DNA from: Dermacentor variabilis
Taxonomy: Eukaryota; Arthropoda; Arachnida; Ixodida; Ixodidae
Direction of reading: 5' to 3'
Length of the DNA: 64,000 bases
Assembly (NCBI RefSeq): GCF_050947875.1
Contig: NW_027460291.1
Span: 24,031,868 to 24,095,867 of the forward strand
This document shows positions 14,425 through 27,179 of this stretch, piece by piece. The position numbers and the translations under genes are program-made. Positions within the stretch are counted from its first letter, which is position 1. Each line of letters opens with the position of its first letter. The notes below the pieces were generated by a model that had not been told where the DNA came from, searched no databases, and was given only the letters and a program-made list of their open reading frames with translations.

Positions 14425-17400
14425 CGGTGCTGGTCTTCAATAAAGCACTTTGAGCCTTCTTAGGTCACTGGGTGCGTGCCAGTAGGTGAGTGCCACTCTT
14501 CCATGTACGTCTTTCACGTCATCTTGGGTAACTAGGTATGTGGCACTGGGAGTATGCCGATCCACGATGACTAAAACGATCCCTTAAACTTAACTTATGC
14601 CGGCTGGAATCGATCCCACGCCACAAGGATTCCGCAACCTCAGAAAAGTGGCGCATTATCAGGCTGCGCCACATATGCATGTAGAATGTGCCGGTCCTCA
14701 ATGAACCTCTTTGATGCCAACACTTTAGCGAGCTACGCCATAAATGCATTGGGTATGTGATGCTCTGTCGGTGCTGCTCTTCAATAAAGCACTTTGAGCC
14801 TACTTAGGTCTTTGGGTGTGTGCCAGTCGGTGACTGCCTCTCTTCCATGTACGTCTTTCACGTCATCTTGGGTAACTAGGTATGTGCCACTGGGAGTGTG
14901 CCGATCCACAATGACTAAAACGATCCCTTAAACTTAACTTATGCCGGCTGGAATCGATCCCACGCCACAAGGATTCCTCAACCTCAGAAAACTGGCGCAT
15001 TAGCAGGCTGCACCACATATGCATGTGGAATGTGCCGGTCCTCAATGAACCTCTTTGATGCCAACACTTGAGCGAGCTACGCCATAAATGCATTGGGTAT
15101 CCGATACTCTGTCGGTGCTGGTCTTCAATAAAGCACTTTGAGCCTACTTAGGTCACTGGGTGTGTGCCAGTAAGTGACTGCCTCTCTTCCATGTACATCT
15201 TTCACGTAATCTTGGGTAACTAGGTATGTGTCACTGGGAGTGTGCCTATCCACGATTACTAAAACGATCCCTTAAACTTAACTTATGCCGGCTGGAACCG
15301 ATCCCACGCCACAAGGATTCCTCAACCTCAGAAAACTGGCGCATTAGCAGGCTGCGCCACATATGCATGTGGAATGTGCCGGTCCTCAATGAACCTCTTT
15401 GATGCCAACACTTTAGCAAGCTACGCCATAAATGCATTGGGTATGTGATACTCTGTCGGTGCTGGTTTTCAATAAAGCACTTTGAGCCTACTTAGGTCAC
15501 TGGGAATGTGCCAGCAGGTGAGTGCCTCTCTTCCATGTACGTCTTTCACGTCGTCTTGGGTAACTAGGTATGTGGCACTGGGAGTATGCCGATCCACGAT
15601 GACTAAAACGATCCCTTAAACTTAAGTCATGCCGGCTGGAATCGATCCCACGCCACAAGGATTCCTCAACCTCAGAAAACTGGCGCATTATCAGGCTGCG
15701 CCACATATGCATGTAGAATGTGGCGGTCCTCAATGAACCTCCTTGATGTCAACACTTTAGCGAGCTACGCCATAAATGCATTGGGTATCCGACACTCTGT
15801 CGGTGCTGGTCTTCAATAAAGCACTTTGTGCCTACTTAGGTCAGTGGGTGTGGGCCAGTAAGTGATTGCTACTCTTCCATGTACATCTTTCACGTCATCT
15901 TGGGTAACTAGGTATGTGTCACTGGGAGTGTGCCTATCCACGATTACTAAAACGATCCCTTAAACTTAACTTATGCCGGCTGGAACCGATCCCACGCCAC
16001 AAGGATTCCTCAATCTCAGAAAACTGGCGCATTAGCAGGCTGCGCCACATATGCATGTGGAATGTGCCGGTCCTCAATGAACCTCTTTGATGCCAACACT
16101 TTAGCAAGCTACGCAATAAATGCATTGGGTATGTCATACTCTGTCGGTGCTGGTCTTCAATAAAGCACTTTGAGCCTACTTAGGTCACTGGGTGTGTGCC
16201 AGTAGGTGACTGCCTCTCTTCCATGTACTTCTTTCACGTCATCTTGGGTAACTAGGTATGTGCCACTGGGAGTGTGCCGATCCACGATGACTAAAACGAT
16301 CGCTTAAACTTAACTTATGCCGGCTGGAATCGATCCCACGCCACAAGGATTCCTCAACCTCAGAAAACTGGCACATGAACAGGCTGCGCCACATATGCAT
16401 GTGGAATGTGCCGGTCCTCAATGAACCTCTTTGATGCGAACATTTTAGCGAGCTACGCCATAAATACTTTGGGTATCCGATACTCTGTCGGTGCTGGTCT
16501 TCAATAAAGCACTTCGAGCCTTCTTCGGTAACTGGGTATGTGCCAGTAGGTGAGTGCCTCTCTTCCATGTACGTCTTTCACGTCATCTTGGGTAACTAGG
16601 TATGTGCCACTGGGAGTCTCCCGATCCACGATGACTAAAACGATCCCTTAAACTTAACTTATGTTGGCTGGAATTGATCCCACGCCACAAGGATTCCTCA
16701 ACCTCAGAAAACTGGCGCATGAGCAGGCTGCGCCACTTATGCATGTGGAATGTGCCGCTCCTCAATGAACCTCTTTGATGCCAACACTTTAGCGAGCTAC
16801 GCCATAAATGCATTGGTCATCCGATACTCTCTCGGTGCTGGTCTTCAATAAAGCACTTTGAGCCTTCTTAGGTCACTGGGTGTGTGCCAGTAGGTGAGTG
16901 CCACTCTTCCATGTACGTCTTTCACGTCATCTTGGGTAACTAGGTATGTGGCACTGGGAGTATGCCGATCCACGATGACTAAAACGATCCCTTAAACTTA
17001 ACTTATGCCGGCTGGAATCGATCCCACGCCACAAGGATTCCGCAACCTCAGAAAAGTGGCGCATAATCAGGCTGCGCCACATATGCATGTAGAATGTGCC
17101 GGTCCTCAATGAACCTCTTTGATGCCAACACTTTAGCGAGCTACGCCATAAATGCATTGGGTATGTGATGCTCTGTCGGTGCTGCTCTTCAATAAAGCAC
17201 TTTGAGCCTACTTAGGTCTTTGGGTGTGTGCCAGTCGGTGACTGCCTCTCTTCCATGTACGTCTTTCACGTCATCTTGGGTAACTAGGTATGTGCCACTG
17301 GGAGTGTGCCGATCCACAATGACTAAAACGATCCCTTAAACTTAACTTATGCCGGCTGGAATCGATCCCACGCCACGAGGATTCCTCAACCTCAGAAAAC

Positions 17401-19240
17401 TGGCGCATTAGCAGGCTGCACCACATATGCATGTGGAATGTGCCGGTCCTCAATGAACCTCTTTGATGCCAACACTTGAGCGAGCTACGCCATAAATGCA
17501 TTGGGTATCCGATACTCTGTCGGTGCTGGTCTTCAATAAAGCACTTTGAGCCTACTTAGGTCACTGGGTGTGTGCCAGTAAGTGACTGCCTCTCTTCCAT
17601 GTACATCTTTCACGTAATCTTGGGAAACTAGGTATGTGTCACTGGGAGTGTGCCTATCCACGATTACTAAAACGATCCCTTAAACTTAACTTATGCCGGC
17701 TGGAACCGATCCCACGCCACAAGGATTCCTCAACCTCAGAAAACTGGCGCATTAGCAGGCTGCGCCACATATGCATGTGGAATGTGCCGGTCCTCAATGA
17801 ACCTCTTTGATGCCAACACTTTAGCAAGCTACGCCATAAATGCATTGGGTATGTGATACTCTGTCGGTGCTGGTTTTCAATAAAGCACTTTGAGCCTACT
17901 TAGGTCACTGGGAATGTGCCAGCAGGTGAGTGCCTCTCTTCCATGTACGTCTTTCACGTCGTCTTGGGTAACTAGGTATGTGGCACTGGGAGTATGCCGA
18001 TCCACGATGACTAAAACGATCCCTTAAACTTAAGTCATGCCGGCTGGAATCGATCCCACGCCACAAGGATTCCTCAACCTCAGAAAACTGGCGCATTATC
18101 AGGCTGCGCCACATATGCATGTAGAATGTGGCGGTCCTCAATGAACCTCTTTGATGTCAACACTTTAGCGAGCTACGCCATAAATGCATTGGGTATCCGA
18201 CACTCTGTCGGTGCTGGTCTTCAATAAAGCACTTTGTGCCTACTTAGGTCAGTGGGTGTGGGCCAGTAAGTGATTGCTACTCTTCCATGTACATCTTTCA
18301 CGTCATCTTGGGTAACTAGGTATGTGTCACTGGGAGTGTGCCTATCCACGATTACTAAAACGATCCCTTAAACTTAACTTATGCCGGCTGGAACCGATCC
18401 CACGCCACAAGGATTCCTCAATCTCAGAAAACTGGCGCATTAGCAGGCTGCGCCACATATGCATGTGGAATGTGCCGGTCCTCAATGAACCTCTTTGATG
18501 CCAACACTTTAGCAAGCTACGCCATAAATGCATTGGGTATGTCATACTCTGTCGGTGCTGGTCTTCAATAAAGCACTTTGAGCCTACTTAGGTCACTGGG
18601 TGTGTGCCAGTAGGTGACTGCCTCTCTTCCATGTACTTCTTTCACGTCATCTTGGGTAACTAGGTATGTGCCACTGGGAGTGTGCCGATCCACGATGACT
18701 AAAACGATCGCTTAAACTTAACTTATGCCGGCTGGAATCGATCCCACGCCACAAGGATTCCTCAACCTCAGAAAACTGGCACATGAACAGGCTGCGCCAC
18801 ATATGCATGTGGAATGTGCCGGTCCTCAATGAACCTCTTTGATGCGAACATTTTAGCGAGCTACGCCATAAATGCTTTGGGTATCCGATACTCTGTCGGT
18901 GCTGGTCTTCAATAAAGCACTTCGAGCCTTCTTCGGTAACTGGGTATGTGCCAGTAGGTGAGTGCCTCTCTTCCATGTACGTCTTTCACGTCATCTTGGG
19001 TAACTAGGTATGTGCCACTGGGAGTCTCCCGATCCACGATGACTAAAACGATCCCTTAAACTTAACTTATGTTGGCTGGAATTGATCCCACGCCACAAGG
19101 ATTCCTCAACCTCAGAAAACTGGCGCATGAGCAGGCTGCGCCACTTATGCATGTGGAATGTGCCGCTCCTCAATGAACCTCTTTGATGCCAACACTTTAG
19201 CGAGCTACGCCATAAATGCATTGGGCATCCGATACTCTCT
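14425..19240 (+). repeat. Tandem 7-monomer higher-order repeat, period 2408 bp (two copies)
   Basis: Seven successive monomers at 14519, 14863, 15246, 15497, 15934, 16239 and 16583 recur in order at 16927, 17271, 17654, 17905, 18342, 18647 and 18991. Every offset is exactly 2408 = 7 x 344. Rare variants are shared, such as the in-box change GGCGCATTATC or GGCGCATAATC, AACTTGAGCGAG, and TTCTTCGGTAAC in both copies. Only scattered single-base differences are seen, such as CATTGGTCATCC at 16812 against CATTGGGCATCC at 19220. A third copy starts after 19,240 but diverges within about 250 bp. This is a recent unequal-exchange or amplification product. Confidence 0.9.
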
Positions 19241-20329
19241 CGGTGCTGGTCTTCAATAAAGCACTTTGAGCCTTCTTAGGTCACTGGGTGTGTGCCAGTA
19301 GGTGAGTGCCACTCTTCCATGTACGTCTTTCACGTCATCTTGGGTAACTAGGTATGTGGCACTGGGAGTATGCCGATCCACGATGACTAAAACGATCCCT
19401 TAAACTTAACTTATGCCGGCTGGAATCGATCCCACGCCACAAGGATTCCTCAACCTCAGAAAACTGGCGCATGAGCAGGCTGTGCCACATATGCATGTGG
19501 AATGTGCCGGTCCTCAATGAGCCTCTTTGATCCCAACACTTTAGCGAGCTACGCCATAAATGCATTGGGTATCCGACACTCTGTCGGTGCTGGTCTTCAA
19601 TAAAGCACTTTCCGCCTACTCAGGTCACTGGGTGTGTGCCAGTAGGTGACTGCCTCTCTTCCATGTAGGTCTTTCACGTCATCTTGGGTAACTAGGTATG
19701 TGCCACGGGGTGTGTGCCGTTCCACGATTCCTAAAACGATCCCTAAAACTTAACTTATGCCGGCTGGAATCGATCCCACGCCACAAGGATTCCTCAAACC
19801 CAGAAAACTGGCGCATTATCAGGCTGCGCCACATATGCATGTAGAATGTGCCGGTCCTCAATGAACCTCTTTGATGCCAACACTTTAGCGAGCTACGCCA
19901 TAAATGCATTGGGTATGTGATGCTCTGTCGGTGCTGCCCTTCAATAAAGCACTTTGAGCCTACTTAGGTCACTGGGTGTGTGCCAGCAGGTGACTGCCTC
20001 TCTTCCATGTACGTCTTTCACGTCATCTTGGGTAACTAGGTATGTGGCACTGGGAGTATGCCGATCCACGATGACTAAAACGATCCCTTAAACTTAACTT
20101 ATGCCGGCTGGAATTGATCCCACGGCACAAGGATTCCTCAACCTCAAAAAACTGGCGCATGAGCAGGCTGCGCCACTTATGCATGTGGAATGTGCCGGTC
20201 CTCAATGAACCTCTTTGATGCCAACACTTTCGCAAGCTACGCCATAAATGCATTGGGTATGTGATACTCTGTCGGTGCTGGTCTTCAATAAAGCACTTCG
20301 AGCCTACTTAGCTCACTAGGTGTGTGCCA

Positions 20330-21720
20330 GTATGTGAATGCCTCTCTTCCATGTACGTCTTTCACGTCATCTTGGGTAACTAGGTGTGTGCCACGGGGAG
20401 TCTCCCTATCCACGATGACTAAAACGATCCCTTAAACTTAACTTATGTTGGCTGGAATCGATTCCAGGCCACAAGGATTCCTCAACCTCAGAAAACTGGC
20501 GCATTAGCAGGCTGCGCCACATATGCATGTGGAATGTGCCGGTCCTCAATGAACCTCTTTGATGCCAACACTTTAGCGAGCTACGCCATAAATGCATTGG
20601 GTATCCGACACTCTGTCGGTGCTGGTCTTCAATAAAGCACTTTGAGCCTACTTAGGTCACTGGGTATGTGCCAGTAAGTGACTGCCTCTCTTCTTATGTA
20701 CATCTTTCACGTCATCTTGGGTAACTAGGTATGTGTCACTGGGAGCGTGCCTATCCACGATTACTAAAACGATCCCTTAAACTTAAGTTATGCCGGCTGG
20801 AACCGATCCCACGCCACAAGGATTCCTCAACCTCAAAAAACTGGCGCATGAGCAGGCTGCGCCACTTATGCATGTGGAATGTGCCGGTCCTCAATGAACC
20901 TCTTTGATGCCAACACTTTCGCAAGCTACGCCATAAATGCATTGGGTATGTGATACTCTGTCGGTGCTGGTCTTTAATAAAGCACTTCGAGCCTACTTAG
21001 CTCACTAGGTGTGTGCCAGTAGGTGAATGCCTCTCTTCCATGTACGTCTTTCACGTCATCTTGGGTAACTAGGTGTGTGCCACGGGGAGTCTCCCGATCC
21101 ACGATGACTAAAACGATCCCTTAAACTTAACTTATGTTGGCTGGAATCGATTCCAGGCCACAAGGATTCCTCAACCTCAGAAAACTGGCGCATTAGCAGG
21201 CTGCGCCACATATGCATGTGGAATGTGCCGGTCCTCAATGAACCTCTTTGATGCCAACACTTTAGCGAGCTACGCCATAAATGCATTGGGTATCCGACAC
21301 TCTGTCGGTGCTGGTCTTCAATAAAGCACTTTGAGCCTACTTAGGTCACTGGGTATGTGCCAGTAAGTGACTGCCTCTCTTCTTATGTACATCTTTCACG
21401 TCATCTTGGGTAACTAGGTATGTGTCACTGGGAGCGTGCCTATCCACGCTTACTAAAACGATCCCTTAAACTTAACTTATGCCGGCTGGAACCGATCCCA
21501 CGCCACAAGGATTCCTCAACCTCAGAAAACTGGCGCATTAGCAGGCTGCGCCACATATGCATGTGGAATGTGCCGGTCCTCAATGAACCTCTTTGATGCC
21601 AACACTTTAGCAAGCTACGCCATAAATGCATTGGGTATGTGACACTCTGTCGGTGCTGGTCTTCAATAAAGCACTTTGAGCCTACTTAGGTCACTGGGAA
21701 TGTGCCAGTAGGTGAGTGCC
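20330..21720 (+). repeat. Tandem 2-monomer duplication, period 689 bp
   Basis: The pair of monomers covering about 20,330-21,018 is repeated at about 21,019-21,707 (offset 689 = 2 x 344 + 1). Both copies carry the GATTCCAGGCC variant followed by a monomer with CTCTTCTTATGTACATC (20,689 and 21,378). That last marker is otherwise seen near 5,211, showing exchange between distant parts of the array. Confidence 0.7.
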
Positions 21721-24700
21721 TCTCTTCCATGTACGTCTTTCACGTCATCTTGGGTAACTAGGTATGTGCCACGGGGAGTCTCCCGATCCACGATGACTAA
21801 AACAATCCCTTAAACTTAACTTATGTTGGCTGGAATCGATTCCAGGCCACAACGATTCCTCAACCTCAGAAAACTGGCGCATGAGCAGGCTGCGCCACAT
21901 ATGCATGTGGAATGTGCCGGTCCTCAATGAACCTCTTTGATGCCAACACTTTAGCGAGCTACGCCATAAATGCATTGGGTATCCGACACTCTGTTGGTGC
22001 TGGTCTTCAATAAAGCACTTTGAGCCTACTTAGGTCACTGGGTGTGTGCCAGTAGGTGGCTGCCTCTCTCCCATGTACTTCTTTCACGTCATCTTTGGTA
22101 ACTAGGTATGTGCCACTGGGAGTGTGCCGTTCCACGTTTACTAAAACGATCCCTTAAACTTAACTTACGCCTGCTGGAATCGATCCCACGCCACAAGGAT
22201 TCCTCAACCTCAGAAAACTGGCGCATTAGCAGGCTGCGCCACATATGCATGTGGAATGTGCCGGTCCTCAATGAACCTCTTTGATGCGAACACTTTAGCG
22301 AGCTACGCCATAAATGCATTGGGTATCCGATACTCTGTCGGTGCTGGTCTTCAATAAAGCACTTCGAGCCTTCTTAGGTAACTGGGTATGTGCCAGTAGG
22401 TGAGTGCCTCTCTTCCATGTACGTCTTTCACGTCATCTTGGGTAACTAGGTATGTGCCACTGGGAGTCTCCCGATCCACGATGACTAAAACGATCCCTTA
22501 AACTTATGTTGGCTGGAATCGATCCCACGCCACAAGGATTCCTCAACCTCAGAAAACTGGCGCATGAGCAGGCTGCGCCACTTATGCATGTGGAATGTGC
22601 CGGTCCTCAATGAGCCTCTTTGATGCCAACACTTTAGCGAGCTACGCCATAAATGCATTGGGTATCCGACACTCTGTCGGTGCTGGTCTTCAATAAAGCA
22701 CTTTCCGCCTACTTAGGTCACTGGGTGTGTGCCAGTAGGTGACTGCCTCTCTTCCATGTACGTCTTTCACGTCATCTTGGGTAACTAGGTATGTGCCACG
22801 GGGAGTGTGCCGTTCCACGATTCCTAAAACGATCCCTAAAACTTAACTTATGCCGGCTGGAATCGATCCCACGCCACAAGGATTCCTCAAACCCAGAAAA
22901 CTGGCGCATTATCAGGCTGCGCCACATATGCATGTAGAATGTGCCGGTCCTCAATGAACCTCTTTGATGCCAACACTTTAGCGAGCTACGCCATAAATGC
23001 ATAGGGTATGTGATGCTCTGTCGGTGCTGCTCTTCAATAAAGCACTTTGAGCCTACTTAGGTCACTGGGTGTGTGCCAGTAGGTGACTGCCTCTCTTCCA
23101 TGTACGTCTTTCACGTCATCTTGGGTAACTAGGTATGTGGCACTGGGAGTATGCCGATCCACGATGACTAAAACGATCCCTTAAACTTAACTTATGCCGG
23201 CTGGAATTGATCCCACGGCACAAGGATTCCTCAACCTTAAAAAACTGGCGCATGAGCAGGCTGCGCCACTTATGCATGTGGAATGTGCCGGTCCTCAATG
23301 AACCTCTTTGATGCCAACACTTTCGCAAGCTACGCCATTAATGCATTGGGTATGTGACACTCTGTCGGTGCTGGTCTTCAATAAAGCACTTTGAGCCTAC
23401 TTAGGTCACTGGGAATGTGCCAGTAGGTGAGTGCCTCTCTTCCATGTACGTCTTTCACGTCATCTTGGGTAACTAGGTATGTGCCACGGGGAGTCTCCCG
23501 ATCCACGATGACTAAAACGATCCCTTAAACTTAACTTATGTTGGCTGGAATCGATTCCAGGCCACAATGATTCCTCAACCTCAGAAAACTGGCGCATGAG
23601 CAGGCTGCGCCACATATGCATGTGGAATGTGCCGGTCCTCAATGAACCTCTTTGATGCCAACACTTTAGCGAGCTACGCCATAAATGCATTGGGTATCCG
23701 ACACTCTGTCGGTGCTGGTCTTCAATAAAGCACTTTGAGCCTACTTAGGTCACTGGGTGTGTGCCAGTAGGTGACTGCCTCTCTTCCATGTACTTCTTTC
23801 ACGTCATCTTGGGTAACTAGGTATGTGCCACTGGGAGTGTGCCGTTCCACGTTTACTAAAACGATCCCTTAAACTTAACTTACGCCGGCTGGAATCGATC
23901 CCACGCCACAAGGATTCCTCAACCTCAGAAAACTGGCGCATTAGCAGGCTGCGCCACATATGCATGTGGAATGTGCCGGTCCTCAATGAACCTCTTTGAT
24001 GCGAACACTTTAGCGAGCTACGCCATAAATGCATTGGGTATCCGATACTCTGTCGGTGCTGGTCTTCAATAAAGCACTTCGAGCCTTCTTAGGTAACTGG
24101 GTATGTGCCAGTAGGTGAGTGCCTCTCTTCCATGTACGTCTTTCACGTCATCTTGGGTAACTAGGTATGTGCCACTGGGAGTCTCCCGATCCACGATGAC
24201 TAAAACGATCCCTTAAACTTATGTTGGCTGGAATCGATCCCACGCCACAAGGATTCCTCAACCTCAGAAAACTGGCGCATGAGCAGGCTGCGCCACTTAT
24301 GCATGTGGAATGTGCCGGTCCTCAATGAACCTCTTTGAAGCCAACACTTTAGCGAGCTACGCCATAAATGCATTGGGTATCCGACACTCTGTCGGTGCTG
24401 GTTTTCAATAAAGCACTTTGAGCCTACTTAGGTCACTGGGTGTGTGCCAGTAGGTGACTGCCTCTCTTCCATGTACGTCTTTCACGTCATCTTGGGTAAC
24501 TAGGTATGTGCCACGGGGAGTGCGCCGTTCCACGATTACTAAAACGATCCCTAAAACTTAACTTATGCCGGCTGGAATCGATCCCACGCCACAAGGATTC
24601 CTCAACCCCTGAAAACTGGCGCATTATCAGGCTGCGCCACATATGCATGCAGAATGTGCCGGTCCTCAATGAACCTCTTTGATGCCAACACTTTAGCGAG

Positions 24701-25080
24701 CTACGCCATAAATGCATTGGGTATGTGATGCTCTGTCGGTGCTGCTCTTCAATAAAGCACTTTGAGCCTACTTAGGTCACTGGGTGTGTGCCAGTAGGTG
24801 ACTGCCTCTCTTCCATGTACGTCTTTCACGTCATCTTGGGTAACTAGGTATGTGGCACTGGGAGTATGCCGATCCACGATGACTAAAACGATCCCTTAAG
24901 CTTAACTTATGCCGGCTGGAATCGATCCCACGGCACAAGGATTCCTCAACCTCAAAAAACTGGCGCATGAGCAGGCTGCGCCACTTATGCATGTGGAATG
25001 TGCCGGTCCTCAATGAACCTCTTTGATGCCAACACTTTAGCCAGCTACGCCATAAATGCATTGGGTATCCGACACTCTGT
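21660..25080 (+). repeat. Tandem 5-monomer duplication, period 1715 bp
   Basis: Units at 21745, 22089, 22772 and 23116 recur at 23460, 23804, 24487 and 24831, all at offset 1715 (5 x 344 minus 5). Both copies contain a monomer with the same 6-bp deletion (CTTAAACTTATGTTGGC, at 22,498 and 24,213), which explains the period. The unit at 19679 resembles 22772 at offset 3093, so an older copy of part of this block lies to the left. Confidence 0.8.
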
Positions 25081-26830
25081 CGGTGCTGATCCTCAATAAA
25101 GCACTTTGAGCCTTCTTAGGTAACTGGGTATGTGCCAGTAGGTGAGTGCCTCTCTTCCATGTACGTCTTTCACATCATTTTGGGCAACTAGGTATGTGCC
25201 ACGGGGAGTCTCGCGATCCACGATGACTAAAACGATCCCTTAAACTTAACTTATGTTGGCTGGAATCGATTCCCGGCCACAAGGATTCCTCAACCTCAGA
25301 AAACTGGCGCATGAGCAGGCTGCGCCACATATACATGTGGAATGTGCCGGTCCTCAATGAACCTCTTTGATGCCAACACTTTAGCGAGCTACGCCAGAAA
25401 TGCATTGGGTATCCGACACTCTGTCGGTGCTGGTCTTCAATGAAGCACTTCGAGCCTACTTAGGTCACTGGGTGTGTGCCAGTAGGTGAGTGCCTCTCTT
25501 CCATGTACGTCTTTCACGTCATCTTGGGTAACAAGGTATGTGCCACTTGGAGTGTGCCGATCCACAATGACTAAAACGATCCCTTAAACTTAACTTATGC
25601 CGGCTGGAAACGATCCCACGCCACAAGGATTCCTCAACCTCAGAAAACTGGCGCATTAGCAGGCTGCGCCACATATGCATGTGGAATGTGCCGGTCCTCA
25701 ATGAACCTCTTTGATGCCAACACTTTAGCGAGCTACGCCATAAATGCATTGGGTATCCGATACTCTGTCGGTGCTGGTCTTCAATAAAGCACTTTGAGCC
25801 TTCTTAGGTCACTGGGTATGTGCCAGTAGGTGAGTGCCTCTCTTCCATGTACGTCTTTCACGTCATCTTGGGTAACTAGGTGTGTGCCACGGGGAGTCTC
25901 CCGATCCACGATGACTAAAACGATCCCTTAAACTTAACTTATGTTGGCTGGAATCGATTCCAGGCCACAAGAATTCCTCAACCTCAGAAAACTGGCGCAT
26001 TAGCAGGCTGCGCCACATATGCATGTGGAATGTGCCGGTCCTCAATGAACCTCTTTGATGCCAACACTTTAGCCAGCTACGCCATAAATGCATTGGGTAT
26101 CCGACACTCTGTCGGTGCTGATCCTCAATAAAGCACTTTGAGCCTTCTTAGGTAACTGGGTATGTGCCAGTAGGTGAGTGCCTCTCTTCCATGTACGTCT
26201 TTCACATCATTTTGGGTAACTAGGTATGTGCCACGGGGAGTCTCGCGATCCACGATGACTAAAACGATCCCTTAAACTTAACTTATGTTGGCTGGAATCG
26301 ATTCCAGGCCACAAGGATTCCTCAACCTCAGAAAACTGGCGCATGAGCAAGCTGCGCCACATATACATGTGGAATGTGCCGGTCCTCAATGAACCTCTTT
26401 GATGCCAACACTTTAGCGAGCTACGCCAGAAATGCATTGGGTATCCGACACTCTGTCGGTGCTGGTCTTCAATGAAGCACTTCGAGCCTACTTAGGTCAC
26501 TGGGTGTGTGCCAGTAGGTGAGTGCCTCTCTTCCATGTACGTCTTTCACGTCATCTTGGGTAACAAGGTATGTGCCACTGGGAGTGTGCCGATCCACAAT
26601 GACTAAAATGATCCCTTAAACTTAACCTATGCCGGCTGGAAACGATCCCACGCGACAAGGATTCCTCAACCTCAGAAAACTGGCGCATTAGCAGGCTGCG
26701 CCACATATGCATGTGGAATGTGCCGGTCCTCAATGAACCTCTTTGATGCCAACACTTTAGCGAGCTACGCCATAAATGCATTGGGTATCCGATACTCTGT
26801 CGGTGCTGGTCTTCAATAAAGCACTTTGAG
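25035..26830 (+). repeat. Tandem 3-monomer duplication, period 1032 bp
   Basis: Units at 25175 and 25519 recur at 26207 and 26551 (offset 1032 = 3 x 344). Shared rare variants are GCTGATCCTCAATAAAG at 25,085 and 26,117, CACATCATTTTGGG, AGTCTCGCGATCC, and AATGAAGCACTTCGAG at 25,439 and 26,471. The two copies differ at a few single bases only. Confidence 0.85.
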
Positions 26831-27179
26831 CCTACTTAGGTCACTGGGTGTGTGCCAGTAGGTGACTGCCTCTCTTCCATGTACGTCTTTCACGTCATCT
26901 TGGGTAACTAGGTATGTGGCACTGGGAGTATGCCGATCCACGATGACTAAAACGATGCCTTAAGCTTAACTTATGCCGGCTGGAATCGATCCCACGGCAC
27001 AAGGATTCCTCAACCTCAAAAAACTGGCGCATGAGCAGGCTGCGCCACACATGCATGTGGAATGTGCCGGTCCTTAATGAACCTCTTTGATGCGAACACT
27101 TTAGCGAGCTACGCCATAAATGCATTGGGTATGTGATACTCTGTCGGTGCTGGTCTTCAATAAAGCACTTTGAGCCTAC

